Source: Caryophanales bacterium UBA3668 (GTDB lineage Bacteria; Bacillota_I; Bacilli_A; RFN20; CAG-826). From it: a stretch of 49,289 nt of DNA. The stretch lies in assembly GCA_002373085.1 (NCBI GenBank), contig DFJP01000078.1:1-49289 (forward strand), read 5' to 3'. The notes beneath the pieces are model-generated. The model made no database searches. It saw nothing but the letters and a program-made list of their open reading frames with translations, and was not told the DNA's origin. Both the position numbers and the translations under genes were made by a program. Of the stretch, positions 1 through 8,770 are shown one piece after another (position 1 is the first letter of the stretch; each line of letters opens with the position of its first letter).

Positions 1-38
1 CGGCTACCCATACCTGCTGCTAAAATTACTAGTTGCAT
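1..38 (-). CDS. Nucleotidyltransferase N-terminus (partial, runs off window)
   Basis: Only the first 12 codons are visible on the minus strand (M-Q-L-V-I-L-A-A-G-M-G-S, next codon probably R). The L-A-A-G-x-G-(S/T)-R pattern directly after the start is the nucleotide-binding signature of the NTP-transferase fold (sugar-1-phosphate nucleotidyltransferases, MobA-like and choline/CTP transferases). A GAGGA ribosome binding site lies 8 bases upstream of the ATG. It follows the XRE gene by about 30 bases and is probably the last visible member of the uvrA-to-whiA run. The substrate cannot be judged from so little sequence. Confidence 0.6.
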   Translation of the reverse strand, partial: MQLVILAAGMGS

Positions 39-70
39 GTTTTTATTCCTCGCACTTCATATAGTATATC

Positions 71-295
71 TCAATCTTCAAAAGATTGTATCCCTTTAAA
101 TAAAGTTGATAAAGTAACTCCTAGACTAGTCGCGATTTTTTCTAGAACGACAATTGTTGGATTTCTTTCTCCTCTTTCTAAATCAGATAAGTAGTTTTTA
201 TTTACCCCACTATCGAGAGCTAAATCTTCTTGAGATAGTCCTTTTTGTTTTCTTAAATAACGGATACGCATTCCTAACTGAGTGTTGATATTCAT
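71..295 (-). CDS. Small XRE-family HTH transcriptional regulator
   Basis: This 74-residue protein is almost entirely one Cro/C1-type helix-turn-helix. It has R-x-x-K-G-L-S-Q-E-D-L-A for helices 1-2, then N-K-N-Y-L-S-D-L-E-R-G-E-R-N-P for the recognition helix and following turn, then a fourth and fifth helix. There is no ligand or dimerisation domain, so it should bind DNA as a simple dimer. Its ATG overlaps the whiA stop (ATGA), so it is translationally coupled to whiA. Such mini-XRE proteins are common in Bacillota, often autoregulatory, and their targets cannot be guessed. The fold assignment is firm and the role unknown. Confidence 0.88.
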   Translation of the reverse strand: MNINTQLGMRIRYLRKQKGLSQEDLALDSGVNKNYLSDLERGERNPTIVVLEKIATSLGVTLSTLFKGIQSFED

Positions 296-1254
296 ACTTT
301 TATTCCTTTTAATTTAAGATATAACTCGTGAAGATCTCTAAAGAGATGATTTACATTACTTTTGGTAATTGTGTATCCAAATTCTTTTGATAACATATTT
401 GCTAATTCACTCATCGACGCTGATTCGTTATCTAAACGTAAATAACAAAGCATTTCTTTTTTTGGATTATGGAAATTATGAATTCCTAAAACATCATCAA
501 TATATTTAATCTCTTCGATTTGTCTTAAGGATATCTCCATAGTCTTATTCAAGTTAGCGGTATCTAAATTCGTTAATCGATTCGCGTTATTAGAGAAATC
601 GCGATACGCTCTTTGGTTTTCAAATTCCATACAGCAGTTTGTCGCCCCAATTACGATTAAGAAGTTCGATATTTGATCACTCTTTTTAAAATAGATAATA
701 TATCTATCTCGACGAGACGTAATTTTTGGTTCCATCTCAATCTTCTTATATTTCATAAAGAGTTTAGATAACCATTTCGCATAATTCTCGTTAACAATAG
801 AAATCTCTAAATGATAATTACTAGTCTCTGGAGAATTAATTGATCCACTAGCAAGGAAAGCGCCTGCTAAATACCCACTGATAGTTTCATCATCGTAAAC
901 TATCTCTTTAGAAATCTTTCCTTCTAAATAACTGACAGAGAGTTCATCTAATAACTCTTCTGCATTTTCAATCTTTAATAGATAAGTAGTTTTTTTCTTG
1001 TTATTACTTTTCTTTTTGTAATCTAGTTCCATCGGAGTAGAAGGAAAATACTCCTTTAGGCTCTTATAGATAAATTTAATAATTTTAGCGTTTTCACTTT
1101 TTAAAATAACGGCAACTTCTTTATTTACAAACGAAATCACTCCGTTAATACGGATATAAGCACTTAATAAAGCAAGTAGCCTTTCTTTTGAAAGTTCTAC
1201 TCCGCTTACGATTTCTTCTTTGACCGCAGTTGAAAAAGTGATTTGCTTTTCCAT
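292..1254 (-). CDS. whiA: WhiA, sporulation/cell-division regulator family protein (DUF199)
   Basis: At 320 residues this is the normal WhiA length. The middle carries the degenerate LAGLIDADG homing-endonuclease-like domain, seen around residues 120-200 as G-Y-L-A-G-A-F-L-A-S-G-S and Y-H-L-E-I. The C-terminus (about 230-318) carries the WhiA helix-turn-helix with the typical S-L-R-Q-I-E-E-I pattern and an S-M-S-E-L-A helix. In Bacillus subtilis WhiA affects chromosome segregation and division; in Streptomyces it triggers sporulation genes. It begins 2 bases after rapZ ends and overlaps the XRE gene. The usual partner yvcK/mgfK, normally between rapZ and whiA, is absent here. Confidence 0.95.
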   Translation of the reverse strand: MEKQITFSTAVKEEIVSGVELSKERLLALLSAYIRINGVISFVNKEVAVILKSENAKIIKFIYKSLKEYFPSTPMELDYKKKSNNKKKTTYLLKIENAEELLDELSVSYLEGKISKEIVYDDETISGYLAGAFLASGSINSPETSNYHLEISIVNENYAKWLSKLFMKYKKIEMEPKITSRRDRYIIYFKKSDQISNFLIVIGATNCCMEFENQRAYRDFSNNANRLTNLDTANLNKTMEISLRQIEEIKYIDDVLGIHNFHNPKKEMLCYLRLDNESASMSELANMLSKEFGYTITKSNVNHLFRDLHELYLKLKGIKV

Positions 1255-1256
1255 TA

Positions 1257-2120
1257 CTAATCACTTTCTTTATTTAATTGTGGGCAATCTCTATGAATTG
1301 CTTGAGTACGATAATCTTTAGAAAAATATTCCGCTAAATAGTTAGCGACATATGTGGAACGGTGTTGGCCTCCACTACAGGCAATACCAATCGTATAATT
1401 GCCTCTACCACTTTTGGCAATCTCTTTAAGGTGTCTAGTTAAATGTAGAGTTAAATTATCAATAACTTCTTTAGTGATTGGGAAAGAATTCATATAATCA
1501 ATAACTTCTTTATCCGCCCCTGTCAAAGTCTTAAGCTCTTCAACCCAATATGGATTAGGAATTAATCTCACATCAAAGAAAGTATCAATTCCTTGAGGAA
1601 TGCCATTTTTAATTCCAAAGGAAATAAAAGTAACTCCAGTAATCTTTTGCTCTTCAACATTTTCAATGAATTGATAGAGTTTCGCTCTAAATTGTTTCAC
1701 CGTTAAAGAAGTAGTATCAACATAGAAATCAGCTTCATGAACAACAGATAAAATATCTTGAATATCTTGTTCAATAGCTTCAGTAGCAGATATTTTACTA
1801 GTAACACTACGAGGGTGAACTCTACGAGTTAATGCATATCTTTTTAATAATTCGTCTTTATCACAATTGACGATAATGATTCTAAAATTAGCGTCTTTTC
1901 TTTTTTTAATCGTCTCAATTGTGGCCTTTGCCTCAATCGCATGAGAGACAAAGCAAATATTTTTTATCTTATTTTCTTTTGATAATAAATTATCAATAAC
2001 GACATTTACTGATTCAGATGGAATATTTTTAATGACAAAATAACCAAGTTCTTCAAAAACGTATTCCGCACTTGAAAGACCACATCCAGCAGGGCCAGTA
2101 ATTACGATAAAGTTTTTCAT
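1257..2120 (-). CDS. rapZ: RapZ/YvcJ-family nucleotide-binding protein with altered Walker A
   Basis: At 287 residues this matches the RapZ/YvcJ family throughout. There is an N-terminal P-loop domain, a D-T-T-S-L Walker B-like segment near residue 155, and the highly conserved C-terminal block G-I-A-C-S-G-G-Q-H-R-S (about 245-255) that binds small RNA or metabolite in the E. coli protein. The P-loop is unusual: residues 9-16 read G-P-A-G-C-G-L-S, so the Walker A lysine is leucine (codon CTT, positions 2076-2078). ATP/GTP hydrolysis is therefore doubtful while the C-terminal domain is intact. Its start overlaps the trxB stop as ATGA. Bacillus YvcJ is linked to competence; E. coli RapZ controls GlmZ decay. 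Confidence 0.92.
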   Translation of the reverse strand: MKNFIVITGPAGCGLSSAEYVFEELGYFVIKNIPSESVNVVIDNLLSKENKIKNICFVSHAIEAKATIETIKKRKDANFRIIIVNCDKDELLKRYALTRRVHPRSVTSKISATEAIEQDIQDILSVVHEADFYVDTTSLTVKQFRAKLYQFIENVEEQKITGVTFISFGIKNGIPQGIDTFFDVRLIPNPYWVEELKTLTGADKEVIDYMNSFPITKEVIDNLTLHLTRHLKEIAKSGRGNYTIGIACSGGQHRSTYVANYLAEYFSKDYRTQAIHRDCPQLNKESD

Positions 2121-3031
2121 TTTCCTAAATACTCCATAATTGATTTTGCCGCAACCATGCCATCATGTTCCGCTAAATAGATTTGACGGATATCACGTGG
2201 TAGGACATCTCCACCAGCGAAAGCTCCTGGGACTCTCGTCATCATTTGTTTATCAACAGGGATATTTCCCCATTCATTTTTTACATCGATATTAATAAAG
2301 GTTGTATTTGGGTTTTGACCAACAAGAGGGAAAACACCTTGAACAGCTAAAACTTGTTCTTCTAGAGTTTCTTTATTTTGAATCTTCACTCCACCGAGAT
2401 GATCTCCTTCTTTAATGAATTCCACAGGAATATATGGAGTCATAATGGTAACATTATCTTTAGCGCGTAATTCATCGACTAATTTATTAGAACCTCTAAA
2501 TTCATTTCGACGGTGAATGACATATAAATGTTTAGCAAGTCCAGCAAGGTGAATTGCTTCTTTTAAAGCAGCATTACCTCCACCGATAACTAAAACATCT
2601 TGTCCTTTAAAGAAATGGCCATCACAAAGAGCGCAATAACTTAATCCATGTCCAAATAATTCATCTTCTAAAGGAAGACCGACTTTTCTTTCAACTGTTC
2701 CAGTTGCGATATAAACAGTCTTCGCATAATAAGTAGAACTTTTGCCAGTAAGAACAAAGGTATCTCCATCTTTAGTTAAGGAGGTAATCTCGTCTCCGAT
2801 AAATTCCACTCCTTCTTTCATTAATCTTTCAAAGAAGATAACTGCTAAATCTGGTCCTTCAATCTCATGTTGTCCTGGGTAGTTATCAACTCGAGGTGCG
2901 ATATTGATTTTTCCTCCAGGAGTAGACATTTCAATGATTGCCACTTCTACTCCAGCTTGATGCAACTTGATGGCAGCGCCTATTCCGCTAGGACCAGCGC
3001 CAATGATTAAACATTCATAGATCTTACTCAT
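2117..3031 (-). CDS. trxB: Thioredoxin reductase (NADPH, FAD)
   Basis: This 304-residue flavoprotein has the full TrxB layout. The N-terminal FAD Rossmann motif is G-A-G-P-S-G at residues 11-16. The redox-active cysteines are C133-A-L-C136 followed by D-G. The NADPH Rossmann motif is V-I-G-G-G-N-A-A, and H-R-R-x-x-F-R is the 2'-phosphate clamp that marks NADPH preference. A C-terminal second FAD segment (A-G-G-D-V at about 273) completes the fold. It reduces thioredoxin in the cytoplasm. A clear GGAGGG ribosome binding site precedes the ATG, which overlaps the end of the HAD gene by 8 bases. The order lgt-ppaX-trxB-rapZ is conserved in Bacillota. Confidence 0.95.
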   Translation of the reverse strand: MSKIYECLIIGAGPSGIGAAIKLHQAGVEVAIIEMSTPGGKINIAPRVDNYPGQHEIEGPDLAVIFFERLMKEGVEFIGDEITSLTKDGDTFVLTGKSSTYYAKTVYIATGTVERKVGLPLEDELFGHGLSYCALCDGHFFKGQDVLVIGGGNAALKEAIHLAGLAKHLYVIHRRNEFRGSNKLVDELRAKDNVTIMTPYIPVEFIKEGDHLGGVKIQNKETLEEQVLAVQGVFPLVGQNPNTTFINIDVKNEWGNIPVDKQMMTRVPGAFAGGDVLPRDIRQIYLAEHDGMVAAKSIMEYLGK

Positions 3032-3671
3032 ATAAAATGCCCTCCAAATCTAAATATGAACCAATTTTATATTTTGGAGCGATTTCTTTAGGGAGAACAC
3101 GCGGTCCCCAAGACACTAAAGCGCAATCAACTCCAGAATTATTCGCGGTATCTAAATCACTTTTATTATCGCCAATATAAATTGTTTTTGCAGGTGTTCC
3201 ATTAAAATATTCAATTGCTTTAAGAATGCCTTCTTTATCTGGCTTTCCTACTTTGACATCGTCAAAGCCAACAATAATTTCAAATATTCCAGTTAAATCA
3301 ATACACTCTAAAGCGTATTCAGATAAGTGATGTAACTTATTAGTGACAACACCTAATTTAAAACCTTCTTGTTTGAGTTTAAGTAAAACTTCCTTACTGT
3401 GTGGGTAAGGGAAGGTATGAGATTTATATAATTTTCTCGACTCTTTAGCGAACTCTTGGAAGATAAATTCTCCATCTAAATGAGGGAATTCATTTCTTAA
3501 AGTATCTCTAATCGGTGGTCCAGAAAAATAATAGACTTTTTCTTTTGGGGTTCTAACTCCATCACGATATTTATCGTAAAGGATATTCATGGTCTCTAAA
3601 ATCATCGGATCTGAATCAAGAACCGTTCCATCTAAATCGAAAAGAATAACTTCGTATTTTTTATTCTTCAT
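3024..3671 (-). CDS. HAD-superfamily phosphatase, PpaX/phosphoglycolate phosphatase-like
   Basis: A 215-residue soluble HAD hydrolase. The nucleophile motif F-D-L-D-G-T is at residues 11-16 (D12, D14), motif II is V-V-T-N-K, and motif III/IV is G-K-P-D and G-D-N-K-S-D. The cap insert with G-P-P-I-R-D-T-L matches the PpaX/Gph subgroup. In Bacillus the gene next to lgt is ppaX, which hydrolyses pyrophosphate released by HPr-P dephosphorylation. hprK is missing from this neighbourhood, so phosphoglycolate or other small phosphate esters are equally possible substrates. I chose the ATG at 3671, inside the lgt end (11-base overlap), because a longer frame running to 3737 gives a non-homologous leader over lgt codons. 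Confidence 0.83.
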   Translation of the reverse strand: MKNKKYEVILFDLDGTVLDSDPMILETMNILYDKYRDGVRTPKEKVYYFSGPPIRDTLRNEFPHLDGEFIFQEFAKESRKLYKSHTFPYPHSKEVLLKLKQEGFKLGVVTNKLHHLSEYALECIDLTGIFEIIVGFDDVKVGKPDKEGILKAIEYFNGTPAKTIYIGDNKSDLDTANNSGVDCALVSWGPRVLPKEIAPKYKIGSYLDLEGILYE

Positions 3672-5232
3672 TGGTTTTCTCTTTTCTAAATCCTTGAGCG
3701 ATATAAATCGCTGAACAGACAAGCATAAGCAAAACACTTAATCCGACAATTAAAAGGATGAAGCCATTATTAAATTTATTAAATTCAAGGGAATTTGATT
3801 GAACATTTGTTCCCATAAAAACGCTCCCTAAAATAACTAAGGTTAAACCAACCACTAACAAAGTACCTGCTACTCCAAAGGAGAAAGGCTTATTGACATT
3901 AGCGATAAGAGGCTCTTTCTTTTTCAAACGGATAATATGTCTCACTACATGGTTTAACGCAATAGCGAATGCTCCACCTAAAACAAAGACGATAGACCAC
4001 ATCCAGCTATAATAACCATCATTACCCATGTTATAAGCACTAAATCTAAGCGGTTCTAAGACAACACGAGTCATGCCGTACCAAATAATATAAGAAGCGG
4101 ATAAATCACCAAGTTCGAGATATTTTCTTAATCCTTTTCCGATGGCGAATCTAATTAAAAAATATCCGGTTAAGTTACTAAGGCATTCTATAAAGAATAA
4201 TGGAACATAGATTTTTCCTTCGGGTGCCCAACCTCCGCTTTCAGAGAATGCCGCATTATTAGCGATAATCTTTGGTAAGAACCACCATTCAGAAGCGTTA
4301 ACTAAGTTACCGTGAACTTCACAGTTAAAGAAGTTACCCCATCTGCCAACTGCTTGGGCAACTAAAATACATGGAATAATTACGTCCATTGCAATCCAGA
4401 TAGAGTATTTTCTATTTCTCCAGATAAACCAAATGACACCGATAATGATGCCACCTAAGGCACCAGAAATAACAGTGAGCCCACCTTCCCAAGCAGCGAA
4501 GATTGACCACCACTCTCCATTAGCAACTCTTTCAGCAAATCCTCCGTGTTCCCATTCTCCAATAACATATCCAAGTCGAGCAAAGACAATGCCAGCAGGG
4601 AAAGCAACGAATAAAGTGGATTCTAAGATGCCATGTTTTCCATATTCAACATAAAATCTATGGTCACAAATCGCGTAGACTAATAAAGCACCACCTAAGA
4701 TACAAATTGCGTACCACGCTAAATTAGGTTTATTAGATGCTCCCATAGCAGGAGTAACAAATCCTTTTGAGAAATTAATGCCATTCACTAAAGGATAAGC
4801 AAGATAATCAGCAATTCCATTGGTGAGTAGCCATAAGCCAATAAAGAAAACAATTCCACTTGCGATAATGGTGATAAATAATCCTTTATCAATCTTTGAT
4901 TCAATTTCCTTACCGTAATAATGAAGAATAAAAGACAAAGTAAATGTTGGGGTTGCTAATCCAAATATTAAAGAACCAAAGATTAAAGATGCCCAATCTC
5001 CTGCATTAAGTGGATAAAGTTGATACATCGCTAAAAAGACAAAGATTAAAACTGTTGAAATCCCAATAGCGCCAACTAGATAGATAAACATTTTTATCTC
5101 TTGAGGATAATTAATTGTTTTTGGCATTGGGAATTTCACTACTTTGATTGCTTTATAAATTGCAAAACCAAAAATGCCCAATACAGCGATAATGAAGATA
5201 ATCATAAAGATTAAAGGCACCATATTATTCAC
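3661..5232 (-). CDS. lgt: Prolipoprotein diacylglyceryl transferase, enlarged form
   Basis: An integral membrane protein of 523 residues with a dozen or so hydrophobic segments. The Lgt signature V-G-R-W-G-N-F-F-N-C-E lies at about residues 293-303, preceded by A-R-L-G-Y-V and W-E-G-G-L-T-V, and followed by the periplasm-side L-F-F-I-E block. It transfers diacylglycerol from phosphatidylglycerol to the lipobox cysteine; this window encodes five such lipoproteins. Ordinary Lgt has about 270-290 residues. Here about 150 extra N-terminal residues (three to four extra membrane spans) and about 60 extra C-terminal residues with two more spans are present, as in some Mollicutes. The E. coli H103 position (MSFHGG) is not histidine here. 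It overlaps uvrA by 8 bases. Confidence 0.9.
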   Translation of the reverse strand: MNNMVPLIFMIIFIIAVLGIFGFAIYKAIKVVKFPMPKTINYPQEIKMFIYLVGAIGISTVLIFVFLAMYQLYPLNAGDWASLIFGSLIFGLATPTFTLSFILHYYGKEIESKIDKGLFITIIASGIVFFIGLWLLTNGIADYLAYPLVNGINFSKGFVTPAMGASNKPNLAWYAICILGGALLVYAICDHRFYVEYGKHGILESTLFVAFPAGIVFARLGYVIGEWEHGGFAERVANGEWWSIFAAWEGGLTVISGALGGIIIGVIWFIWRNRKYSIWIAMDVIIPCILVAQAVGRWGNFFNCEVHGNLVNASEWWFLPKIIANNAAFSESGGWAPEGKIYVPLFFIECLSNLTGYFLIRFAIGKGLRKYLELGDLSASYIIWYGMTRVVLEPLRFSAYNMGNDGYYSWMWSIVFVLGGAFAIALNHVVRHIIRLKKKEPLIANVNKPFSFGVAGTLLVVGLTLVILGSVFMGTNVQSNSLEFNKFNNGFILLIVGLSVLLMLVCSAIYIAQGFRKEKTNEE

Positions 5233-8050
5233 CTAAAACTTTCTTTAAATATTGGCCAGTATAACTGACTTTACTCTTACTAATTTGTTCTGGAGTTCCA
5301 GTAGCGATGACTTTGCCACCTCTATCTCCTCCATCAGGACCGATATCAATGATGTAATCTGCAACTTTAATAACGTCTAAGTTATGTTCAATAACTAAAA
5401 CAGTGTCTCCGTGATCAACAATTCTTTGTAACACTGCGATTAATTGCTTAACATCATGAGAATGCAAACCAGTAGTTGGTTCATCTAGGATATATAAAGT
5501 TTTTCCTGTTGGTTTTCTTTGAAGCTCATAAGCGAGCTTAACTCTTTGAGCTTCTCCTCCAGAAAGAGTGGTTGCTGGTTGACCAATTTTGATATAACCA
5601 AGTCCCACATCATATAGAGTTTGAATTTTATGTTTAATTTTTGGATGGTTGCTAAAGAACTCTAAAGCGTCTTCAACAGTCATCTCTAAAACTTCATAAA
5701 TGTTTTTACCTTTGTAAGTGACTTGTAAGGTTTCTTCGTTATATCTTTTTCCGTTACATGCATCACACTTAACATAGACATCTGGTAAGAAGTTCATCGG
5801 AACACGGGTTACACCTGCTCCTTCACATTTTTCACATCTTCCACCAGTGACATTAAAGGAGAATCTTCCTTTATCAAAGCCTCTCGCTTTTGCCTCTACC
5901 GTATTAGCGAATAAATCTCTAATTTCATCAAATAGTTTGATGTATGTAGCAGGGTTACTTCTAGGAGTTCTTCCAATTGGTTCTTGAGAAACATTAATTA
6001 CTTTATCGATATATTCTTGTCCGTTCATAGACTTAACTGGTCCAGGGAATACTTCTTTACCAGTAAAATATTTAACGAGTTGTAAATATAATGTTTGATT
6101 CACTAATGAGGATTTACCGCTTCCAGAAACTCCCGTAACCGCAATAAAAGTGCCAAGTGGGAACTTAACATTAATATTTTTTAAGTTATTAACTTTTGCC
6201 CCATTTATCTCTAAGAACTTGCCGTTTCCTTTTCTTCTAGTTTTAGGAACGTCAATCTTTTTCCTACCAGTTAAGTAATCACTAGTAAGACTATTTTCAC
6301 ATTTAAGTAATCCAGGAACATCACCCGCGTAGACAATTTCTCCTCCGTGGATACCTGCTCTTGGACCAATATCAACAACATAATCTGCTTGTCTAATGGT
6401 TTCTTCATCGTGTTCAACAACCACAAGAGTGTTACCAATATCTCTCATTTTCTTTAAAGATTCAATTAATCTTTCGTCATCTTTTTGATGTAGACCAATA
6501 CTAGGTTCATCCAAAACATACATAATGCCAGTTAATTTAGAACCGATTTGAGTAGCGAGTCTAATTCTTTGACTTTCTCCTCCTGAAAGAGTCATCGCCA
6601 TACGGGATAAAGTTAAATAGTCTAATCCGACATCGCATAAGAAAGAAACGCGAGATTCGATTTCTCTAATAACCATATTCGCGATAGTTAAATCATTATC
6701 TTTGAGTTTAGACGATAATGAAGAAATCCAAGTTTTAAGTTCTCCTAGTTGTAAGCAAGTAACGTCATAAATGTTCTTACCATCAATTAAGACACTTAAA
6801 GCTTCTTTATTAAGTCTCATTCCTTTACAAGTAGTACAGGTTGTATCTCTCATGAATTTCTCATAATAGTCTCTCATCCAATCACTACTAGTTTCTTGAT
6901 AGAGTCGCTCAATCTTGGTTTTAACTCCTTCAATATAACCAACGCGGTTCATCGTGTTACCACTGCTGCTGCGTAATGTATATTTTTGAATATCAGGAGA
7001 TCCATAGAATAGGATTTGTTTTTGTTTATCAGTGAGTTCTTCAAAAGGAACATCAATAGAAATCTTATATAAATCACAAAGGAGTTTGAATTCTTGCCAT
7101 TCAAGGTTTTGAGTACCAACGACATTCTTATAATATTCAAGAGCCCCTTTAGAAATAGATAATTTAGGATTTGGGACTAATAGTTCAGGAGCAGCTTCTC
7201 GCTTAATTCCTAAACCTTTACAATCAGGACAGAATCCCATAGGAGCGTTAAAAGAGAATAATCTTGGCTCTAATTTTGGGACTGAAAAACCACATATTGG
7301 ACAGGTATGACGATCAGAAAGCACTTTTTCTTCAATGCCAGAATAAATAACTAAAAGTCCTTTAGACCAATCTAATGCAGTTTCAATTGATTCATATATT
7401 CTCGCTCTATTTTCTGGTTTAACAACAATACGATCAACCACAATATCAATAGAGTGTTTATTATTTTTTTCTAGTGGCTTAACATCTTCAATTAAGGTAA
7501 AAACTCCATCCACTCTTAAACGAACAAATCCATTTGCTCTAATTTTATCTAGTAGTTCTTTATGAGTTCCTTTTTCCGCATGAACAATTGGAGAAAGGAG
7601 TTGAATCTTAGTTCCTTCTGGATAGGAAAGAACGATATCAGTCATATTAGAAGGGCTAAATGAAATAATTGGAGTGTGATGAGTTGGGCAATATGGCACT
7701 CCCACTCTACCAAATAGAAGTCTTAAATAATCATAAATCTCAGTGACAGTACCAACTGTACTTCTTGGATTATGAGAGACTGATTTTTGATCGATAGCAA
7801 TTGATGGAGCAAGTCCTTCAATAACATCAACATCAGGTTTTTCATAGTTGCCTAAAAATTGTCGAGCATAACTAGAAAGAGATTCCATGTATCTTCTTTG
7901 ACCTTCAGCGAATAAAGTATCGAACGCTAAAGTGGATTTACCACTTCCAGAAAGACCAGTAAAAACTACCAGTGATTCTTTTGGAATGGTCACCGAAACA
8001 TTTTTTAAGTTATTTTCTCTTGCACCTTTAATGGTGATGTTCTTTTCCAT
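5225..8050 (-). CDS. uvrA: Excinuclease ABC subunit A
   Basis: A full-length 941-residue UvrA, the damage-sensing ATPase of nucleotide excision repair. It has two ABC cassettes: Walker A G-L-S-G-S-G-K-S near residue 32 and G-V-S-G-S-G-K-S near 640, with two L-S-G-G-E signature motifs and two D-E-P loops. Zinc-binding C-x-x-C pairs are visible in the insertion (C-P-I-C near 250) and in the second half (C-E-K-C and C-D-A-C near 740-765). The family's usual upstream partner uvrB is not in this window. No Shine-Dalgarno precedes the ATG; a TAAAAT box lies 11 bases upstream, so the transcript may be nearly leaderless. It heads the run down to whiA. Confidence 0.98.
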   Translation of the reverse strand: MEKNITIKGARENNLKNVSVTIPKESLVVFTGLSGSGKSTLAFDTLFAEGQRRYMESLSSYARQFLGNYEKPDVDVIEGLAPSIAIDQKSVSHNPRSTVGTVTEIYDYLRLLFGRVGVPYCPTHHTPIISFSPSNMTDIVLSYPEGTKIQLLSPIVHAEKGTHKELLDKIRANGFVRLRVDGVFTLIEDVKPLEKNNKHSIDIVVDRIVVKPENRARIYESIETALDWSKGLLVIYSGIEEKVLSDRHTCPICGFSVPKLEPRLFSFNAPMGFCPDCKGLGIKREAAPELLVPNPKLSISKGALEYYKNVVGTQNLEWQEFKLLCDLYKISIDVPFEELTDKQKQILFYGSPDIQKYTLRSSSGNTMNRVGYIEGVKTKIERLYQETSSDWMRDYYEKFMRDTTCTTCKGMRLNKEALSVLIDGKNIYDVTCLQLGELKTWISSLSSKLKDNDLTIANMVIREIESRVSFLCDVGLDYLTLSRMAMTLSGGESQRIRLATQIGSKLTGIMYVLDEPSIGLHQKDDERLIESLKKMRDIGNTLVVVEHDEETIRQADYVVDIGPRAGIHGGEIVYAGDVPGLLKCENSLTSDYLTGRKKIDVPKTRRKGNGKFLEINGAKVNNLKNINVKFPLGTFIAVTGVSGSGKSSLVNQTLYLQLVKYFTGKEVFPGPVKSMNGQEYIDKVINVSQEPIGRTPRSNPATYIKLFDEIRDLFANTVEAKARGFDKGRFSFNVTGGRCEKCEGAGVTRVPMNFLPDVYVKCDACNGKRYNEETLQVTYKGKNIYEVLEMTVEDALEFFSNHPKIKHKIQTLYDVGLGYIKIGQPATTLSGGEAQRVKLAYELQRKPTGKTLYILDEPTTGLHSHDVKQLIAVLQRIVDHGDTVLVIEHNLDVIKVADYIIDIGPDGGDRGGKVIATGTPEQISKSKVSYTGQYLKKVLGE

Positions 8051-8116
8051 AAGTGTATTTATTTTACATGAATAAAATAAAACTTTCTACACATATGAGT
8101 GTATTTCTTTAAAAGT

Positions 8117-8148
8117 ATAAAAAAGCCAAACTTTTTTACTCGTTTGGC
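8117..8148 (-). terminator. Rho-independent terminator of the P-loop kinase gene
   Basis: On the minus strand a 7-bp stem GCCAAAC/GTTTGGC with a 10-base loop is followed by a T-rich run (8117-8124 read in reverse). It separates the kinase gene from uvrA, which therefore needs its own promoter between about 8051 and 8116. Confidence 0.85.
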
Positions 8149-8160
8149 CTAATTAATTTG

Positions 8161-8688
8161 TTATTGAGGTAATTCTTCACTACTTCCTGATAGTCCAAGT
8201 TCTTGAATAACTGGGGCAATATCATTAGATGTTACCATAATGATTTTATCAAAGAATTTTTCATCATCTTCCGTAGGAAGTTCTAAGATTTGATAAAATC
8301 TTTCTAAAACATCTGGGGCAATTGGATATTCTCTTTGAAGATTTTGATTAGCAACAACTTGTTTATCGATATTCCACATGACTAAGTCAACTTCTTCAAA
8401 CAAATGTTTGAGTTTCTTATTACGGTCCACTCTCATTTTCTTAGAGACGTGAGTAGCGTCTAATATGACAACTCCTTCTTTGTCTAAAGAATATGTTTTG
8501 GCGAGGGAAAAGAAAATCTTCCACATTAATTCATCTTCATTGAGATTAGATTGTCGACCAGTGATTTCTCTTCTTAATTCGTCACTGCTCACAATATAAA
8601 CGTGAGACTCTTTAATTTTCTTAATAGTCTTACAGAAATATGATTTTCCAGAACCTGGAACGCCTGATAATACGATTAATTTGCTCAT
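8161..8688 (-). CDS. P-loop kinase (AAA_33/polynucleotide-kinase-like)
   Basis: A 175-residue cytoplasmic protein. The Walker A motif G-V-P-G-S-G-K-S lies within the first 20 residues, and L-D-A-T-H-V-S-K-K-M-R is typical of the AAA_33/T4-PNK-like kinases (usually D-A-T-N/H followed by basic residues). The rest is helical and gives no substrate clue; RNA/DNA 5' ends, small molecules and tRNA-related substrates are all known for the family. I chose the ATG at 8688 rather than a TTG at 8706 because it starts right at the conserved strand. Neither start has a Shine-Dalgarno; a TATATT hexamer lies 8 bases upstream of the ATG. Confidence 0.78.
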   Translation of the reverse strand: MSKLIVLSGVPGSGKSYFCKTIKKIKESHVYIVSSDELRREITGRQSNLNEDELMWKIFFSLAKTYSLDKEGVVILDATHVSKKMRVDRNKKLKHLFEEVDLVMWNIDKQVVANQNLQREYPIAPDVLERFYQILELPTEDDEKFFDKIIMVTSNDIAPVIQELGLSGSSEELPQ

Positions 8689-8770
8689 ATGCAATAAATA
8701 TAGCAAACTTTATTTTTAAAATAAAGAAAGGGATTGATAAACAATCCCCTAGTCTAATTATTTTGTCTTT

